DNA of 64,000 nucleotides from Dokdonella sp035703485 (lineage in GTDB: Bacteria > Pseudomonadota > Gammaproteobacteria > Xanthomonadales > Rhodanobacteraceae). Shown piece after piece: positions 8,331 to 16,926 of this stretch. Where the stretch lies: positions 22,171 through 86,170 of the forward strand of contig NZ_DASSYD010000207.1 in the NCBI RefSeq assembly GCF_035703485.1, written 5' to 3'. Positions within the stretch are counted from its first letter, which is position 1, and each line of letters opens with the position of its first letter. A model generated the notes under the pieces. The model saw nothing but the letters and a program-made list of their open reading frames with translations. It searched no databases and was not told where the DNA came from. The position numbers were made by a program, and so were the translations under genes.

Positions 8331-9680
8331 ATGAACGAACGCCTGACCAATATTCTTCACCTCATTTTGCTGATCGCGGCCGCGCTGCTGATCGGTTTCC
8401 TGAGCACGCGTTACGGTTTCGTCCGCGATTTCAGCAGCAGCCGGCATGCCAGTCTGAGCGAGCCGTCGACGAAGTTGCTTGAATCGATGCAGGGGCCGAT
8501 CGAGATCGTTTCCTACGCGCGACCCCAGGGCAATCTGCGCGAGACGATTGAGAAATTCATCGCCCGCTACGAGCGCGTCAAATCCGATCTGACCCTCCGA
8601 TTCATCGACCCCGATGCCGATCCCGAAGCGATGCGCGAGGCCGGTGTGCAGATCGATGGCGAGCTCGAGCTGCGCTACAACGGTCGCAGTGAACGCCTCA
8701 AGAGCTTGAGTGAAACGGATGTCAGCAGTGCCCTGCTGCGCCTTTCGCGGGCACGCGAACGCGTGGTCGCCTTTCTCGAAGGCGAAGGTGAGCGCAAACA
8801 CGATGGCGTGGCCAATGCCGATCTCGGCCAGTTCGGCGCAACCCTGAAGCAACGTGGCATCCACAGTGTCAACCTCGCCCTCGCAACAATCGGCAAGGTC
8901 CCCGACAACGTCGACCTGTTGGTCATCGCCAACCCGCGCGTGGCCCTGTCCGGACCCTCCGCAATGGCCGTCGTTGACTACCTAGAACGTGGCGGAAATT
9001 TGCTTTGGCTGATCGAGCCGGATGAGGACAACGGTCTCGACGCACTCAGCGAGGCCTTGTCGATCCGTGTGTTGCCGGGGGTTATCGTCGATGGCGCGGG
9101 CCAGGCGTACGGCATCGAGGATCCAAGCTTCGTCGCGGTCAATCGCTACCCGAGTCACGCAATCGACAAGGATTTCGATCTCGGCACGCTGTTTCCGCAA
9201 CCCGTCGCGCTGGCCCAACTCGCGCCACCCAAATGGGATTTCAAATCCATCCTGCAAAGCTCGGCGCAATCCTGGAATGAGACTGGTCACATACCCAAAC
9301 CGGGTGAGCCGGCTGGCGACGTGCGCTACGACGGCACCGATGGTGAAATTTCAGGCCCGCTCGATTTTGGATTCGCGCTGACCCGTTTGTCGCCGCGTCC
9401 CGGTGAACGCGAGCAGCGCGTCGTCGTCATCGGTGATGGCGATTTCCTCTCCAACAGCTATCTCGGCAACGGCGGCAATCGCGAATTCGGCACCCGCGTA
9501 TTCGACTGGCTGCTGGCCGATGACGCCTTGATCGATGTTCCCGAAGCCAGCGCCAAAGACCGCACGATTGCGCTTTCCGATACTGCCCTGGCCATTATCA
9601 GTTTCGGCTTTCTGCTCGGTTTGCCGATCCTGCTGATCGGCAGCGGACTGTGGATCTGGCGTCGGCGTCGGCGGCGCTGA
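8331..9680 (+). CDS. GldG-like ABC-associated protein
   Basis: A 449-residue protein with one N-terminal helix (LILLIAAALLIGFLS), a large periplasmic domain and a C-terminal helix followed by RRRRR. The order RYGFVRDFSSSRHASLSEPSTKLL, then PIEIVSYARPQG, is typical of the GldG / ABC-type uncharacterised transport family. The region VVAFLEGEGERKHDG and later RVVVIGDGDFLSN also fit. Its stop shares one base with the start of the next gene (TGATG). It probably acts as an accessory extracytoplasmic subunit of the exporter. Confidence 0.82.
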   Translation: MNERLTNILHLILLIAAALLIGFLSTRYGFVRDFSSSRHASLSEPSTKLLESMQGPIEIVSYARPQGNLRETIEKFIARYERVKSDLTLRFIDPDADPEAMREAGVQIDGELELRYNGRSERLKSLSETDVSSALLRLSRARERVVAFLEGEGERKHDGVANADLGQFGATLKQRGIHSVNLALATIGKVPDNVDLLVIANPRVALSGPSAMAVVDYLERGGNLLWLIEPDEDNGLDALSEALSIRVLPGVIVDGAGQAYGIEDPSFVAVNRYPSHAIDKDFDLGTLFPQPVALAQLAPPKWDFKSILQSSAQSWNETGHIPKPGEPAGDVRYDGTDGEISGPLDFGFALTRLSPRPGEREQRVVVIGDGDFLSNSYLGNGGNREFGTRVFDWLLADDALIDVPEASAKDRTIALSDTALAIISFGFLLGLPILLIGSGLWIWRRRRRR

Positions 9681-10474
9681 TGAAACGCGCGACGCGTACC
9701 AACCTGATCCTGATCGGCGTGGTCGTCGCGCTTGGTCTCGCCGCGTATTGGCAGGTCAGTCGCGAAATGGCCCGCTTCGAGCCACCGCTCAGCACACTTG
9801 ATCCTGCGAGCATCCAGCAGGTACGCGTCGCTTGCCTGCAATGTACGCCGCGCCGTTTTGAACGAGCCGACGGACACTGGATGATGCGTGAACCTTACGA
9901 TCTGCCCGCCGACGATGCGCAGATTGCACGACTGCTTTCGATTGCCGCTTCTCCGGTGCGCAGTCGACGCCCGCTGGCGAGCCTGGATGCGAAGAAGATC
10001 GGACTCGATCCAGCCTTGATGAGCCTCGAACTTGATTCCACGCACTTCGATTTCGGCACGACCGATACCTTCAATGGTGACCGTTATGTGCGTATTGGCG
10101 ACAGCATTGCGATGGCGCCGGATCGGTTCAGTCCATTCCTCCTCGCCGCACCGGCCAGCGAGCTTGATCGGCACCTGGTTCCGCGTGGATCGACGCTGAG
10201 CGGAATGAGCATTGATCAGGTCGATCGCCCGGATCTGGTTGCCGCCTGGAGTGATGCGCTGGCCAGCCGGATAACCGCTCGCAACGATCCGGCTACCTCC
10301 GCCAATGGCGTAAAAATCACTTTGAAGCTCAGCGATGGCTCGACGATCAGCTATCGTCTCGTTCGTGATGGCGATACCTTTATTGCCGACCGCAATGAAC
10401 CCGCGTTGCGCTATGGCTTGACGCCCGAACAGGCCACAACATTGCTGGGCGACGCCGAAGCCGGCGCACATTAA
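9680..10474 (+). CDS. DUF4340-like membrane-anchored protein
   Basis: The 264-residue product has an N-terminal membrane helix (LILIGVVVALGLAAYW) and a soluble extracytoplasmic domain with FERADGHWMMREPYDLPAD and the repeat-like GDRYVRIGD. This placement behind a GldG homologue is usual for DUF4340 proteins, whose job is not known. The ATG at 9680 overlaps the preceding stop, so all four genes from 6634 are translationally linked. mutM follows after 9 bases and may share the transcript. Confidence 0.7.
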   Translation: MKRATRTNLILIGVVVALGLAAYWQVSREMARFEPPLSTLDPASIQQVRVACLQCTPRRFERADGHWMMREPYDLPADDAQIARLLSIAASPVRSRRPLASLDAKKIGLDPALMSLELDSTHFDFGTTDTFNGDRYVRIGDSIAMAPDRFSPFLLAAPASELDRHLVPRGSTLSGMSIDQVDRPDLVAAWSDALASRITARNDPATSANGVKITLKLSDGSTISYRLVRDGDTFIADRNEPALRYGLTPEQATTLLGDAEAGAH

Positions 10475-10483
10475 GGCAACGCC

Positions 10484-11296
10484 GTGCCCGAACTGCCCGA
10501 AGTTGAAACAACGCGCCGCGGAATCGAACCTTATTTGCTCGAGCAGCGAATTTCACGACTCGTCATTCGCCAGCCGCAATTGCGCTGGCCGATCCCGCAA
10601 ACGCTGATTGCCGCCCTGCCCGGCAAGCGCATCGAATCGATCGAGCGTCGGGCCAAGTACCTGCTCGTCAATACGCCGGTTGGCAGCGCGCTCCTGCACC
10701 TGGGCATGTCAGGCAGCCTGCGCGTGCTTGATCCGCAAACGCCGCCGGGCAAGCACGATCACTACGACTGGTTGCTCGATTCGGGGCGCATGTTGCGCTT
10801 CACCGATCCACGCCGCTTCGGCAGCCTGCTCTGGCAACCGCTGGGCAGCACCCACGATCTGCTCGCGCGCCTGGGACCCGAACCGCTCGGTGAGCGCTTT
10901 GATGGCGACTATCTGTGGCGGCTTTCACGCGGGCGCTCGGCCTCGGTCAAGACTTTCATCATGGATCAGGCCATTGTCGTCGGCGTCGGCAACATCTACG
11001 CCGCCGAAGCGCTATTCGCGGCCGGCATCCATCCACGGCGCAAGGCCGGATCGGTGTCACGAAATCGCTATGCAAACCTCGCCGAGGCAATCAAGCGGAT
11101 CCTCAGCTACGCGATCGAACGCGGCGGCACGACCCTGCGCGACTTCATCTCACCGGACGGCGTTCCCGGCTATTTCGAGCAGGAATTGTTTGTCTATGGC
11201 CGCGCAGGCGAGCCGTGTCGCAACTGCGGAGCACCCGTGCGGTCGATCACGCTGGGGCAGCGTTCGACGTTTTATTGCCCTCGGTGTCAGAGGTGA
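10484..11296 (+). CDS. mutM: Formamidopyrimidine-DNA glycosylase (Fpg/MutM)
   Basis: MutM removes 8-oxoguanine and formamidopyrimidines from DNA and nicks the abasic site. The GTG start gives MPELPEVE: the proline after Met is the catalytic nucleophile and the next Glu is required. The 270-residue protein also shows the RRAKYLL lysine loop, the H2TH helices (MDQAIVVGVGNIYAAEAL) and a C-terminal zinc finger with CRNCG and CPRCQ. All key residues are present and length is normal. Confidence 0.96.
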   Translation: MPELPEVETTRRGIEPYLLEQRISRLVIRQPQLRWPIPQTLIAALPGKRIESIERRAKYLLVNTPVGSALLHLGMSGSLRVLDPQTPPGKHDHYDWLLDSGRMLRFTDPRRFGSLLWQPLGSTHDLLARLGPEPLGERFDGDYLWRLSRGRSASVKTFIMDQAIVVGVGNIYAAEALFAAGIHPRRKAGSVSRNRYANLAEAIKRILSYAIERGGTTLRDFISPDGVPGYFEQELFVYGRAGEPCRNCGAPVRSITLGQRSTFYCPRCQR

Positions 11297-11297
11297 A

Positions 11298-11496
11298 GGG
11301 GAGTGGGGAGTGGGGAGTGGGGAGTGGGGAGTGGGGAGTGGGAAATAGGAAAAGCCGCTCGCGGTATGCGATATCGTCGCAATTGATTCCATCTTCGGCG
11401 AGATCTTGAAAATGCGCTGGTGGGTCGAATGAGGTTGAACTCGTCACGCATTGCTTTCCTATTTCCCACTCCCCACTCCCCACTCCCCACTCCCAT
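11298..11496. repeat. Pair of inverted GGGGAGT heptamer arrays
   Basis: Five tandem GGGGAGT units run from 11298 to about 11340, and the reverse complement (four to five ACTCCCC units) runs from 11463 to 11496, with about 115 bp between. The two arms could pair over some 30 bases. The pair fills the gap between the convergent mutM and tdk genes. Confidence 0.85.
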
Positions 11497-12117
11497 TCAA
11501 AGCGGTAAGACGGATTGCTGCAACTCGATGCGGCCTTCGCCGGCGACGATTTTCTTGAACTCGGCGCGACTGACCGAGACGTAGCGTTCATTGCCGCCGA
11601 TCTCGACCTGCGGGCCGTCGGTCAGCGCGCGGCCGTGTTCGTCGACGCGCACGACCATCGTTGCCTTGCGCCCGGTGTGGCAGATTGTCTTGATCTCGTC
11701 GAGCTTGTCGGCCCAGGCCAGCAGGTACTGGCTGCCCTCGAACAGTTCGCCGCGGAAATCCGTGCGCAGACCATAAGCCAGAACCGGAATACCACGCTTG
11801 TCGGCGACATCGGTCAATTGCCAGACCTGGGCCTTGCTCAGGAACTGTGCTTCGTCGACCAAGACGCAATCAAGCTTGCCGTTGGCGGCGATATCGGCAT
11901 CGATCAAGGCGAGCAGATCGTCATCACGATCAAAACGCAGGCCGGCGGCCTTGAGCCCGATACGCGAAGCAACCACGCCCTCACCGGCGCGATTGTCCAG
12001 CTTTGGCGTCATGATCCGCGTGCGCATGCCGCGCTCATGATAGTTGTACGCGCTCTGCAGCAGCGTCGTCGTCTTGCCGGCATTCATGGCTGAGTAGTAG
12101 AAATAGAGTTTGGACAT
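11497..12117 (-). CDS. tdk: Thymidine kinase, type II
   Basis: Tdk phosphorylates thymidine to dTMP in nucleotide salvage. The 206-residue protein starts MSKLYFYYSAMNAGKTTTLL, with Walker A at residues 9-16, then VLVDEAQFL (catalytic Glu), YGLRTDFRGELFEGSQYLLAWADKL and GGNERYVSV. It is very close to enterobacterial Tdk. One difference: of the C-terminal zinc ligands in E. coli (ICFC and CRKH), only the first Cys remains (ICHTG, SRAEF), so zinc is probably not bound. The 3' end abuts an inverted heptamer array. Confidence 0.95.
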   Translation of the reverse strand: MSKLYFYYSAMNAGKTTTLLQSAYNYHERGMRTRIMTPKLDNRAGEGVVASRIGLKAAGLRFDRDDDLLALIDADIAANGKLDCVLVDEAQFLSKAQVWQLTDVADKRGIPVLAYGLRTDFRGELFEGSQYLLAWADKLDEIKTICHTGRKATMVVRVDEHGRALTDGPQVEIGGNERYVSVSRAEFKKIVAGEGRIELQQSVLPL

Positions 12118-12125
12118 TTACGAGC

Positions 12126-12508
12126 GGGAGTGGGGAGTGGGGAGTGGGGAGTGGGGATTTGGCAAGTCAAGAGCCCTTAAGGCAACGCTGATCAAGTGGC
12201 GCAATCGTCACGACACCTGTCTGCGTGCAGACAGGTGTCGCCTAACCGATTGATTTTATTGAAACAGGTGGCATCCAGAAGGTCCGCCAGTCGTGCTGCG
12301 CGGCTCGTCAAGGCAACCAGCCTTCACTTCGCCACGCAGCACGACTGGCGAACCTTCTGAAGGCCATGACGGTTGTGCCACTTGATCAGCGTTGCCTTAA
12401 TTGTGCCCGTGTGCGGCGATTGCGTCATGTAATGGGTGGCTGGACCGGTCGTCTATGCGAAAATCCCGCGCTGTTGCCTGCCTACTCCCTACTCCCCACT
12501 CCCGCTCC
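12126..12508. repeat. Second pair of inverted heptamer arrays, with a MITE-like element inside
   Basis: GGGGAGT units at 12126-12158 face ACTCCCC/ACTCCCT units at 12478-12508. Between them lies the 224-bp element at 12177-12400. Without that element the arms would be about 95 bp apart, close to the first pair (about 115 bp). This suggests the element jumped into an existing array pair. The arrays flank the starts of tdk and rep. Confidence 0.75.
12177..12400. mobile_element. MITE-like element, copy A (224 bp)
   Basis: The ends are perfect 24-bp inverted repeats beginning TTAAGGCAACGCTGATCAAG. Inside are a perfect hairpin (stem CGACACCTGTCTGC at about 12211) and a longer imperfect hairpin (CGCCAGTCGTGCTGCG paired with CGCAGCACGACTGGCG). 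There is no coding frame. A diverged second copy lies at 19520-19806. Terminal TTAA or TA may be the target duplication. Confidence 0.8.
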
Positions 12509-12512
12509 AACC

Positions 12513-14489
12513 ATGCTCAACCCCTACCAACGTGCCGCCATTGATTACTGCGATGGCCCGCTGCTCGTGCTTGCAGGCGCGGGTTCGGGCAAGACGCGGG
12601 TGATCACGGAGAAAATCGCCCATCTGGTCAAACGCAAGAACCTGTCGGCATCGAAAATTGCCGCGATTACGTTTACCAACAAGGCCGCACGCGAGATGCG
12701 CGAGCGTGTCGGCAAGCTGATCCAGGGTCCGGCGGCGGAGGGATTGACCGTTTGCACGTTTCACGCGCTTGGCCTCAAGTTCTTGCAGATCGAGCATGCG
12801 CGGGCCAATCTGCGTCGCGGATTCTCCGTGCTTGACGCCGATGACAGTCAGGGCTTGATCAAGGATCTTGCGCCGAATGGCATCAAGAAGGATGCGTTGT
12901 GGGCGCTGCAGTCGCTGGTCTCGCGGGCCAAGAACGAGGGCCTCACGCCCGAACAGGCCGAGGCCAATGCGGGTGGAGTGCGTGAACGCGAGGCGGCGGA
13001 CATTTATGCGGCTTACCAGAAGCGACTTGCGGCCTTCAATGCCGTGGATTTCGATGACCTGATCCGTCTGCCGCTGCAGATTCTCGAAAGCGATGATGAG
13101 GCGCGGGCCGCCTGGCAAGAGCGCATCCGCTACCTGCTGCTGGATGAGTACCAGGATACGAACACCGCGCAATATCGGCTGGTCAAGGCGCTGGCGGGCG
13201 AGCGCGGCATGTTTACGGCCGTTGGTGACGATGACCAGAGCATTTACGCCTGGCGTGGTGCGAACCCGGAAAACCTCGGCGAGCTGTCGCGCGACTATCC
13301 GAAGCTCAAGGTGATCAAGCTTGAGCAGAACTACCGTTGCGGGCGACGCATCCTGCGCGTGGCCAATGCGCTGATCGCGAACAATGATCATCTGTTCGAG
13401 AAGAAGCTCTGGAGCGAAGGCGCTGAAGGGCCGCCGATCCGCGTGCTCGAATGCCGCGACGATGAGCACGAGGCCGAGCGTGTCGCCGCCGAAATCGCGC
13501 ATCTGGTCGAGAAGCACAAGACGCGCTGGAACGAGTTCGCGATCCTGTATCGCGGCAATCACCAATCGCGTGCGCTGGAAAAAGCCTTGCGCATCGCCCG
13601 TGTGCCCTATCACCTGAGTGGCGGCACCGCCTTTCTGGAACGCGCCGAGGTCAAGGATCTGCTTGCCTATCTGCGCCTGATCAACAACCCGGATGACGAC
13701 GCGGCATTTCTGCGCATCGTCAATATTCCACGCCGCGACATCGGTGCGACCTCACTGGAAAAACTCGGCCAAGCCGCCGGTGTCCGTCACATCTCGATGT
13801 TCAAGGCAGCGCAGAACGACACCGTGCTGGCCGGGCTGGCAGCACGTCCGGCCTCGGCGCTGGTTGGATTCGTCAGCCTGATGCGCGATCTCGCGCGTCT
13901 TGCAGAACGCAGCGCCGCTGCGGATCTGGTCGATCAACTGATCGAGCGCGTCGGCTATGCCGAGCACATCGGCGCACAGATCAAGGAGCCGGGCTTGCGT
14001 GCGCGTCGACTCGAGAATCTCAAGGAACTCAGCGAGTGGTTCCGTGCCATGCAGAAGGAAGGCGCTGCCGGCGATCTCGCCGCCCAGCTCGCCCTGCTTA
14101 CGCATGGTGATCGAGACGATCCGGGCAATGCCGTGCGCCTGATGACCTTGCATTCGGCCAAGGGACTGGAATTTCGCTTTGTCTTTATCGTCGGTGTCGA
14201 GGAAGGCTCGTTTCCGCACGAGGCCAGCATTGACGAGGGCCGCCTCGATGAAGAACGCCGCCTGATGTATGTCGGCATCACCCGCGCCAAGGAACATCTC
14301 AGCTTGAGTTTCACCCGGCGCAAGCGTCGCTTCGGCGAGATCATTGCCAACGATCCGAGTCGTTTTCTTGGCGAATTGCCTGCCTCCGACCTGCACTGGT
14401 CCGGTCGCGATAGCGAACAGGACGAGGTGCAGCGCAAGGAAGTGGCCAACTCAAGCATCGCCAAACTGGCGGCCTTGTTTGACGACTGA
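12513..14489 (+). CDS. rep: ATP-dependent DNA helicase Rep (UvrD/Rep family)
   Basis: Rep is a 3'-5' superfamily 1A helicase that helps replication forks pass protein blocks. The 658-residue protein opens with LNPYQRAAIDYCDGPLLVLAGAGSGKT (Q motif and Walker A), then TFTNKAAREM (motif Ia), LLLDEYQDTN (motif II), VGDDDQSIYAWRGA (motif III), LEQNYRC (IV), LMTLHSAKGLEF (V) and VGITRAKEHL (VI). All motifs are intact. The start at 12513 matches the E. coli Rep N terminus; the longer open frame upstream runs through repeats and is not protein. Length is close to E. coli Rep (about 673). Confidence 0.93.
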   Translation: MLNPYQRAAIDYCDGPLLVLAGAGSGKTRVITEKIAHLVKRKNLSASKIAAITFTNKAAREMRERVGKLIQGPAAEGLTVCTFHALGLKFLQIEHARANLRRGFSVLDADDSQGLIKDLAPNGIKKDALWALQSLVSRAKNEGLTPEQAEANAGGVREREAADIYAAYQKRLAAFNAVDFDDLIRLPLQILESDDEARAAWQERIRYLLLDEYQDTNTAQYRLVKALAGERGMFTAVGDDDQSIYAWRGANPENLGELSRDYPKLKVIKLEQNYRCGRRILRVANALIANNDHLFEKKLWSEGAEGPPIRVLECRDDEHEAERVAAEIAHLVEKHKTRWNEFAILYRGNHQSRALEKALRIARVPYHLSGGTAFLERAEVKDLLAYLRLINNPDDDAAFLRIVNIPRRDIGATSLEKLGQAAGVRHISMFKAAQNDTVLAGLAARPASALVGFVSLMRDLARLAERSAAADLVDQLIERVGYAEHIGAQIKEPGLRARRLENLKELSEWFRAMQKEGAAGDLAAQLALLTHGDRDDPGNAVRLMTLHSAKGLEFRFVFIVGVEEGSFPHEASIDEGRLDEERRLMYVGITRAKEHLSLSFTRRKRRFGEIIANDPSRFLGELPASDLHWSGRDSEQDEVQRKEVANSSIAKLAALFDD

Positions 14490-14498
14490 TCCGAGTGT

Positions 14499-15518
14499 TC
14501 AGACCAGCTCTGCGCCTTCGAGCTCACGTTTCAGGTAGGCGAAATAGATCGGTGCGGCAACGACACCGGCGAGGCCAAACGCCGCCTCCATGACCAGCAT
14601 GGCAATCAGCAACTGCCAGGCGCGGGCCCGGATTTGCCCGCCGATGATGCGCGCGTTGAGGAAGTATTCGAGCTTGTGGATGATGACGAGGAAGGTCAGC
14701 GCGGCGACGGCGACCCATAGCGATACCGACAGACCGATAACGAAGATCAGCGTGTTTGAGATGAGGTTGCCAATGACCGGCAGCAGGCCGCAGATGAAGG
14801 TCGCAAGTACCAATGTCTTGGCCAGCGGCAGGTTGACCCCGAACAACGGCAGCACGATGAGCAGGAAAATCCCCGTGAACAGGGTGTTCAGGGCGGAAAT
14901 CTTGACCTGCGCAAAAACGATGTCGCGAAACGCCGTGGCCAGATTCAGGCAGCGCTTGTTCAGCACCTCGGTGAGTGGCTGACCCGGTTGACGAGCAAGA
15001 GCGTTTTGCAAGGCAAGCATGGCGCCAAGGATCATGCCGATGAGCAGATGCACGATGACTCGTGCGGCGTTGGTTCCGGCGACCTGCAGCTGCGCGGCAT
15101 GTTCACGCAGCCACTCCATGACTGCCGCGCGGATCTGTTCGGAGTTGTCCGGAAGATGATTGACAACGAAGGCCGGGAGCTGGGCTCTGGCGCGCTCGAC
15201 AACCGGTGCCAGGCGCTCGAACAACTGCATGGGATTGCCATGTTCAGAGCCGAGGTAGGCAACACTGGCAACAATGGCAAGGGTCAGCAGACCAACCACG
15301 ATCGCGCCGAGCAAGGCGACCACAAGCCAATGCGCGCGAGCACCCGGCAGATGACGCTGCAATGAGGGCGCCAACGCGTTGACCACGGCAAACACCAGCA
15401 AGCCGCTGATCAGGACCGGCAGCAGGTGCAGATGCAGGATCAACAGGAGGGCAATGGCAGCCATCAAATAGCTGACCTGGACGAGTCGCGGAGAGGGAAT
15501 CGTTGGCGAGAGCGGCAT
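14499..15518 (-). CDS. AI-2E family transporter / PerM-like permease
   Basis: This 339-residue inner-membrane protein has about eight hydrophobic segments. The C-terminal part holds the family features (GVNLPLAKTLVLATFICGLLPVIGNLISN and EYFLNARIIGGQIRARAWQLLIAMLVMEAAFG). Members export varied small molecules or sodium/protons; the AI-2 link of the name is not general. It converges on rep with 9 bases between stops. The substrate cannot be told from the sequence. Confidence 0.85.
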   Translation of the reverse strand: MPLSPTIPSPRLVQVSYLMAAIALLLILHLHLLPVLISGLLVFAVVNALAPSLQRHLPGARAHWLVVALLGAIVVGLLTLAIVASVAYLGSEHGNPMQLFERLAPVVERARAQLPAFVVNHLPDNSEQIRAAVMEWLREHAAQLQVAGTNAARVIVHLLIGMILGAMLALQNALARQPGQPLTEVLNKRCLNLATAFRDIVFAQVKISALNTLFTGIFLLIVLPLFGVNLPLAKTLVLATFICGLLPVIGNLISNTLIFVIGLSVSLWVAVAALTFLVIIHKLEYFLNARIIGGQIRARAWQLLIAMLVMEAAFGLAGVVAAPIYFAYLKRELEGAELV

Positions 15519-15670
15519 GGCGGTCGACGTCGTTGGACGGCGCGCAGTCTGTCAGGCGCGGCCTGTCATTGCCAGTCCGATGGGGCACGTGCGTGAAGTA
15601 GACTTCGGTGACCCATTTTCAGACAACGTTGTCTTGATCCTTCAATCTCAGACCGACGCGGAGCCTCTGC

Positions 15671-16588
15671 ATGTCCCGACTCATCCCCTTTTCCCTGCTC
15701 GCAAGCCTTCTGCTCAGTGCCTGCAGCGCACCGACAACCCGCCCGGATTCAACGAGCGCCAGTCAGCCGGGCTCGCAACCCGCCGCGGCCGCATCAGTCC
15801 AATCAACGCCGGCACCGAACGACAACCTCAACGCGGTCGCGTGGACGCAAACGGCGGTCGAGCGCGATCTGATCTATCGACAGACCTACCGCATGGCTGC
15901 TGACGAACTGGATGCAGCGCTGGCCGATCCAACCTGGGAAGCGCTGCCGAAAGGAGAGCGGAAAACGCCCGTGGCCGACCCGACCCGGACCGCGGTCATT
16001 CTCGATATCGACGAAACCGTGCTCGACAACTCACCCTATCAGGCGCGTCTTGTCATCAATGGCACCAGTTTCAACAAGGACACCTGGGCCGAATGGTGCC
16101 GCGAGATAAACGCCGCGGCGATTCCCGGAGCACTCGAATTTACCCGACTGGCCGCGAGCAAGGGCGTCACCGTGTTCTATCTGTCGAACCGGCCCAATGA
16201 CCTTGAAGACGTGACTTTGGCCAACTTGCGCAAACTCGATTTTCCGATTGCGGACAACGAGCAGGTTTTTCTCGGCAAGGGCATGACGGTCTCCGGTTGC
16301 GTCGAGAAAGGCAGCGCCAAAAGCTGCCGCCGCGAGCTGATTTCGCGCAAATACCGGGTGTTGCTGCAGATCGGCGACCAGCTCGGCGATCTTGTTGATG
16401 AAGGGGAAAACACGCCGCAGGCGCGTGCCCAGGCGATTGCGCCCTATCTCGACTGGATCGGCCAGCGCTGGTTCGTGCTGCCGAACCCGACCTACGGGCA
16501 CTGGGAGCCAGCACTGTTCAACAACGACTGGAGCCAGCCCGAAGCCGAGCGCCGACGTGCCAAAGAGGCCTCATTGCGCTTGAATTAG
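15671..16588 (+). CDS. HAD-family acid phosphatase lipoprotein, e(P4)-like
   Basis: A 305-residue protein with a lipoprotein signal (SLLASLLLSAC, lipobox LLSAC) and a class C acid phosphatase domain. The nucleophile motif is AVILDIDETVLDNSPY near residue 113, with further acidic residues in GDQLGDLVDEG. Other family features are WAEWCREINAAAIPGALEF, VTVFYLSNRP and the C-terminal WFVLPNPTYGHWEPAL. Members act at the outer membrane as 5'-nucleotidases or broad phosphatases. A terminator hairpin lies 175 bases downstream. Confidence 0.9.
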   Translation: MSRLIPFSLLASLLLSACSAPTTRPDSTSASQPGSQPAAAASVQSTPAPNDNLNAVAWTQTAVERDLIYRQTYRMAADELDAALADPTWEALPKGERKTPVADPTRTAVILDIDETVLDNSPYQARLVINGTSFNKDTWAEWCREINAAAIPGALEFTRLAASKGVTVFYLSNRPNDLEDVTLANLRKLDFPIADNEQVFLGKGMTVSGCVEKGSAKSCRRELISRKYRVLLQIGDQLGDLVDEGENTPQARAQAIAPYLDWIGQRWFVLPNPTYGHWEPALFNNDWSQPEAERRRAKEASLRLN

Positions 16589-16638
16589 AAATATTTTTCC
16601 TTTCAATATCAACATGATATCTGATGCAAGTTAAGGCA

Positions 16639-16794
16639 TTGCATTAACCTTGTTCACTGGTTACCATGCGCATGCCGTCTTCCTCGTGTTGCCCCACTCG
16701 GAAAGCGCTTCATCAACGCACAGAACGACGTATCAGTTCCCCCTCCGGCGATGCCGGATTCGACCCGGATGGTATCCATCCGGGTTTTCTTTTG
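16639..16794 (+). ncRNA. Candidate small RNA with its own promoter and terminator
   Basis: A weak sigma-70-like promoter (TTGCAT at 16639-16644, 17-base gap, TACCAT at 16662-16667) precedes a transcript of about 120 bases. It would end at a strong terminator (16763-16794: stem ACCCGGATGG/CCATCCGGGT, loop TAT, then a T-rich run). A C-rich stretch CCCCCTCC just upstream of the hairpin could pair with ribosome sites. No open frame fills the segment. The simpler reading is that the hairpin just terminates the acid phosphatase transcript. Confidence 0.3.
16763..16794 (+). terminator. Rho-independent terminator
   Basis: A perfect 10-bp stem with a 3-base loop is followed by TTTTCTTTT. It lies 175 bases after the phosphatase gene. 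The rest of the 16589-16926 gap shows no gene. Confidence 0.8.
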
Positions 16795-16926
16795 CGCAGA
16801 ATCCAGGCTGGTCAGGACTATTCATGAATGATCCGGGCCAGGGCCCGTAAACAGTGTGAAGTCGATTGAGCATTTCCTTCTCCCGCCAACGGGAGGAGCA
16901 CCGAGTTGATACATTTTGGGGCCGGA

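Noticed and set aside
7530..8864. A 444-codon open frame on the minus strand across the exporter genes
   Set aside because: It is opposite the well-supported permease and GldG-like genes, and its Gln/Arg/Ala-rich translation is what the antisense frame of such GC-rich genes gives.
11298..11496. CRISPR-like array
   Set aside because: The repeat unit is 7 bp in direct tandem with no spacers, and no cas gene is near.
12366..12512. N-terminal extension of Rep by 49 codons
   Set aside because: The added codons run through the MITE-like end and heptamer array, and the Rep homology starts exactly at ATG 12513.
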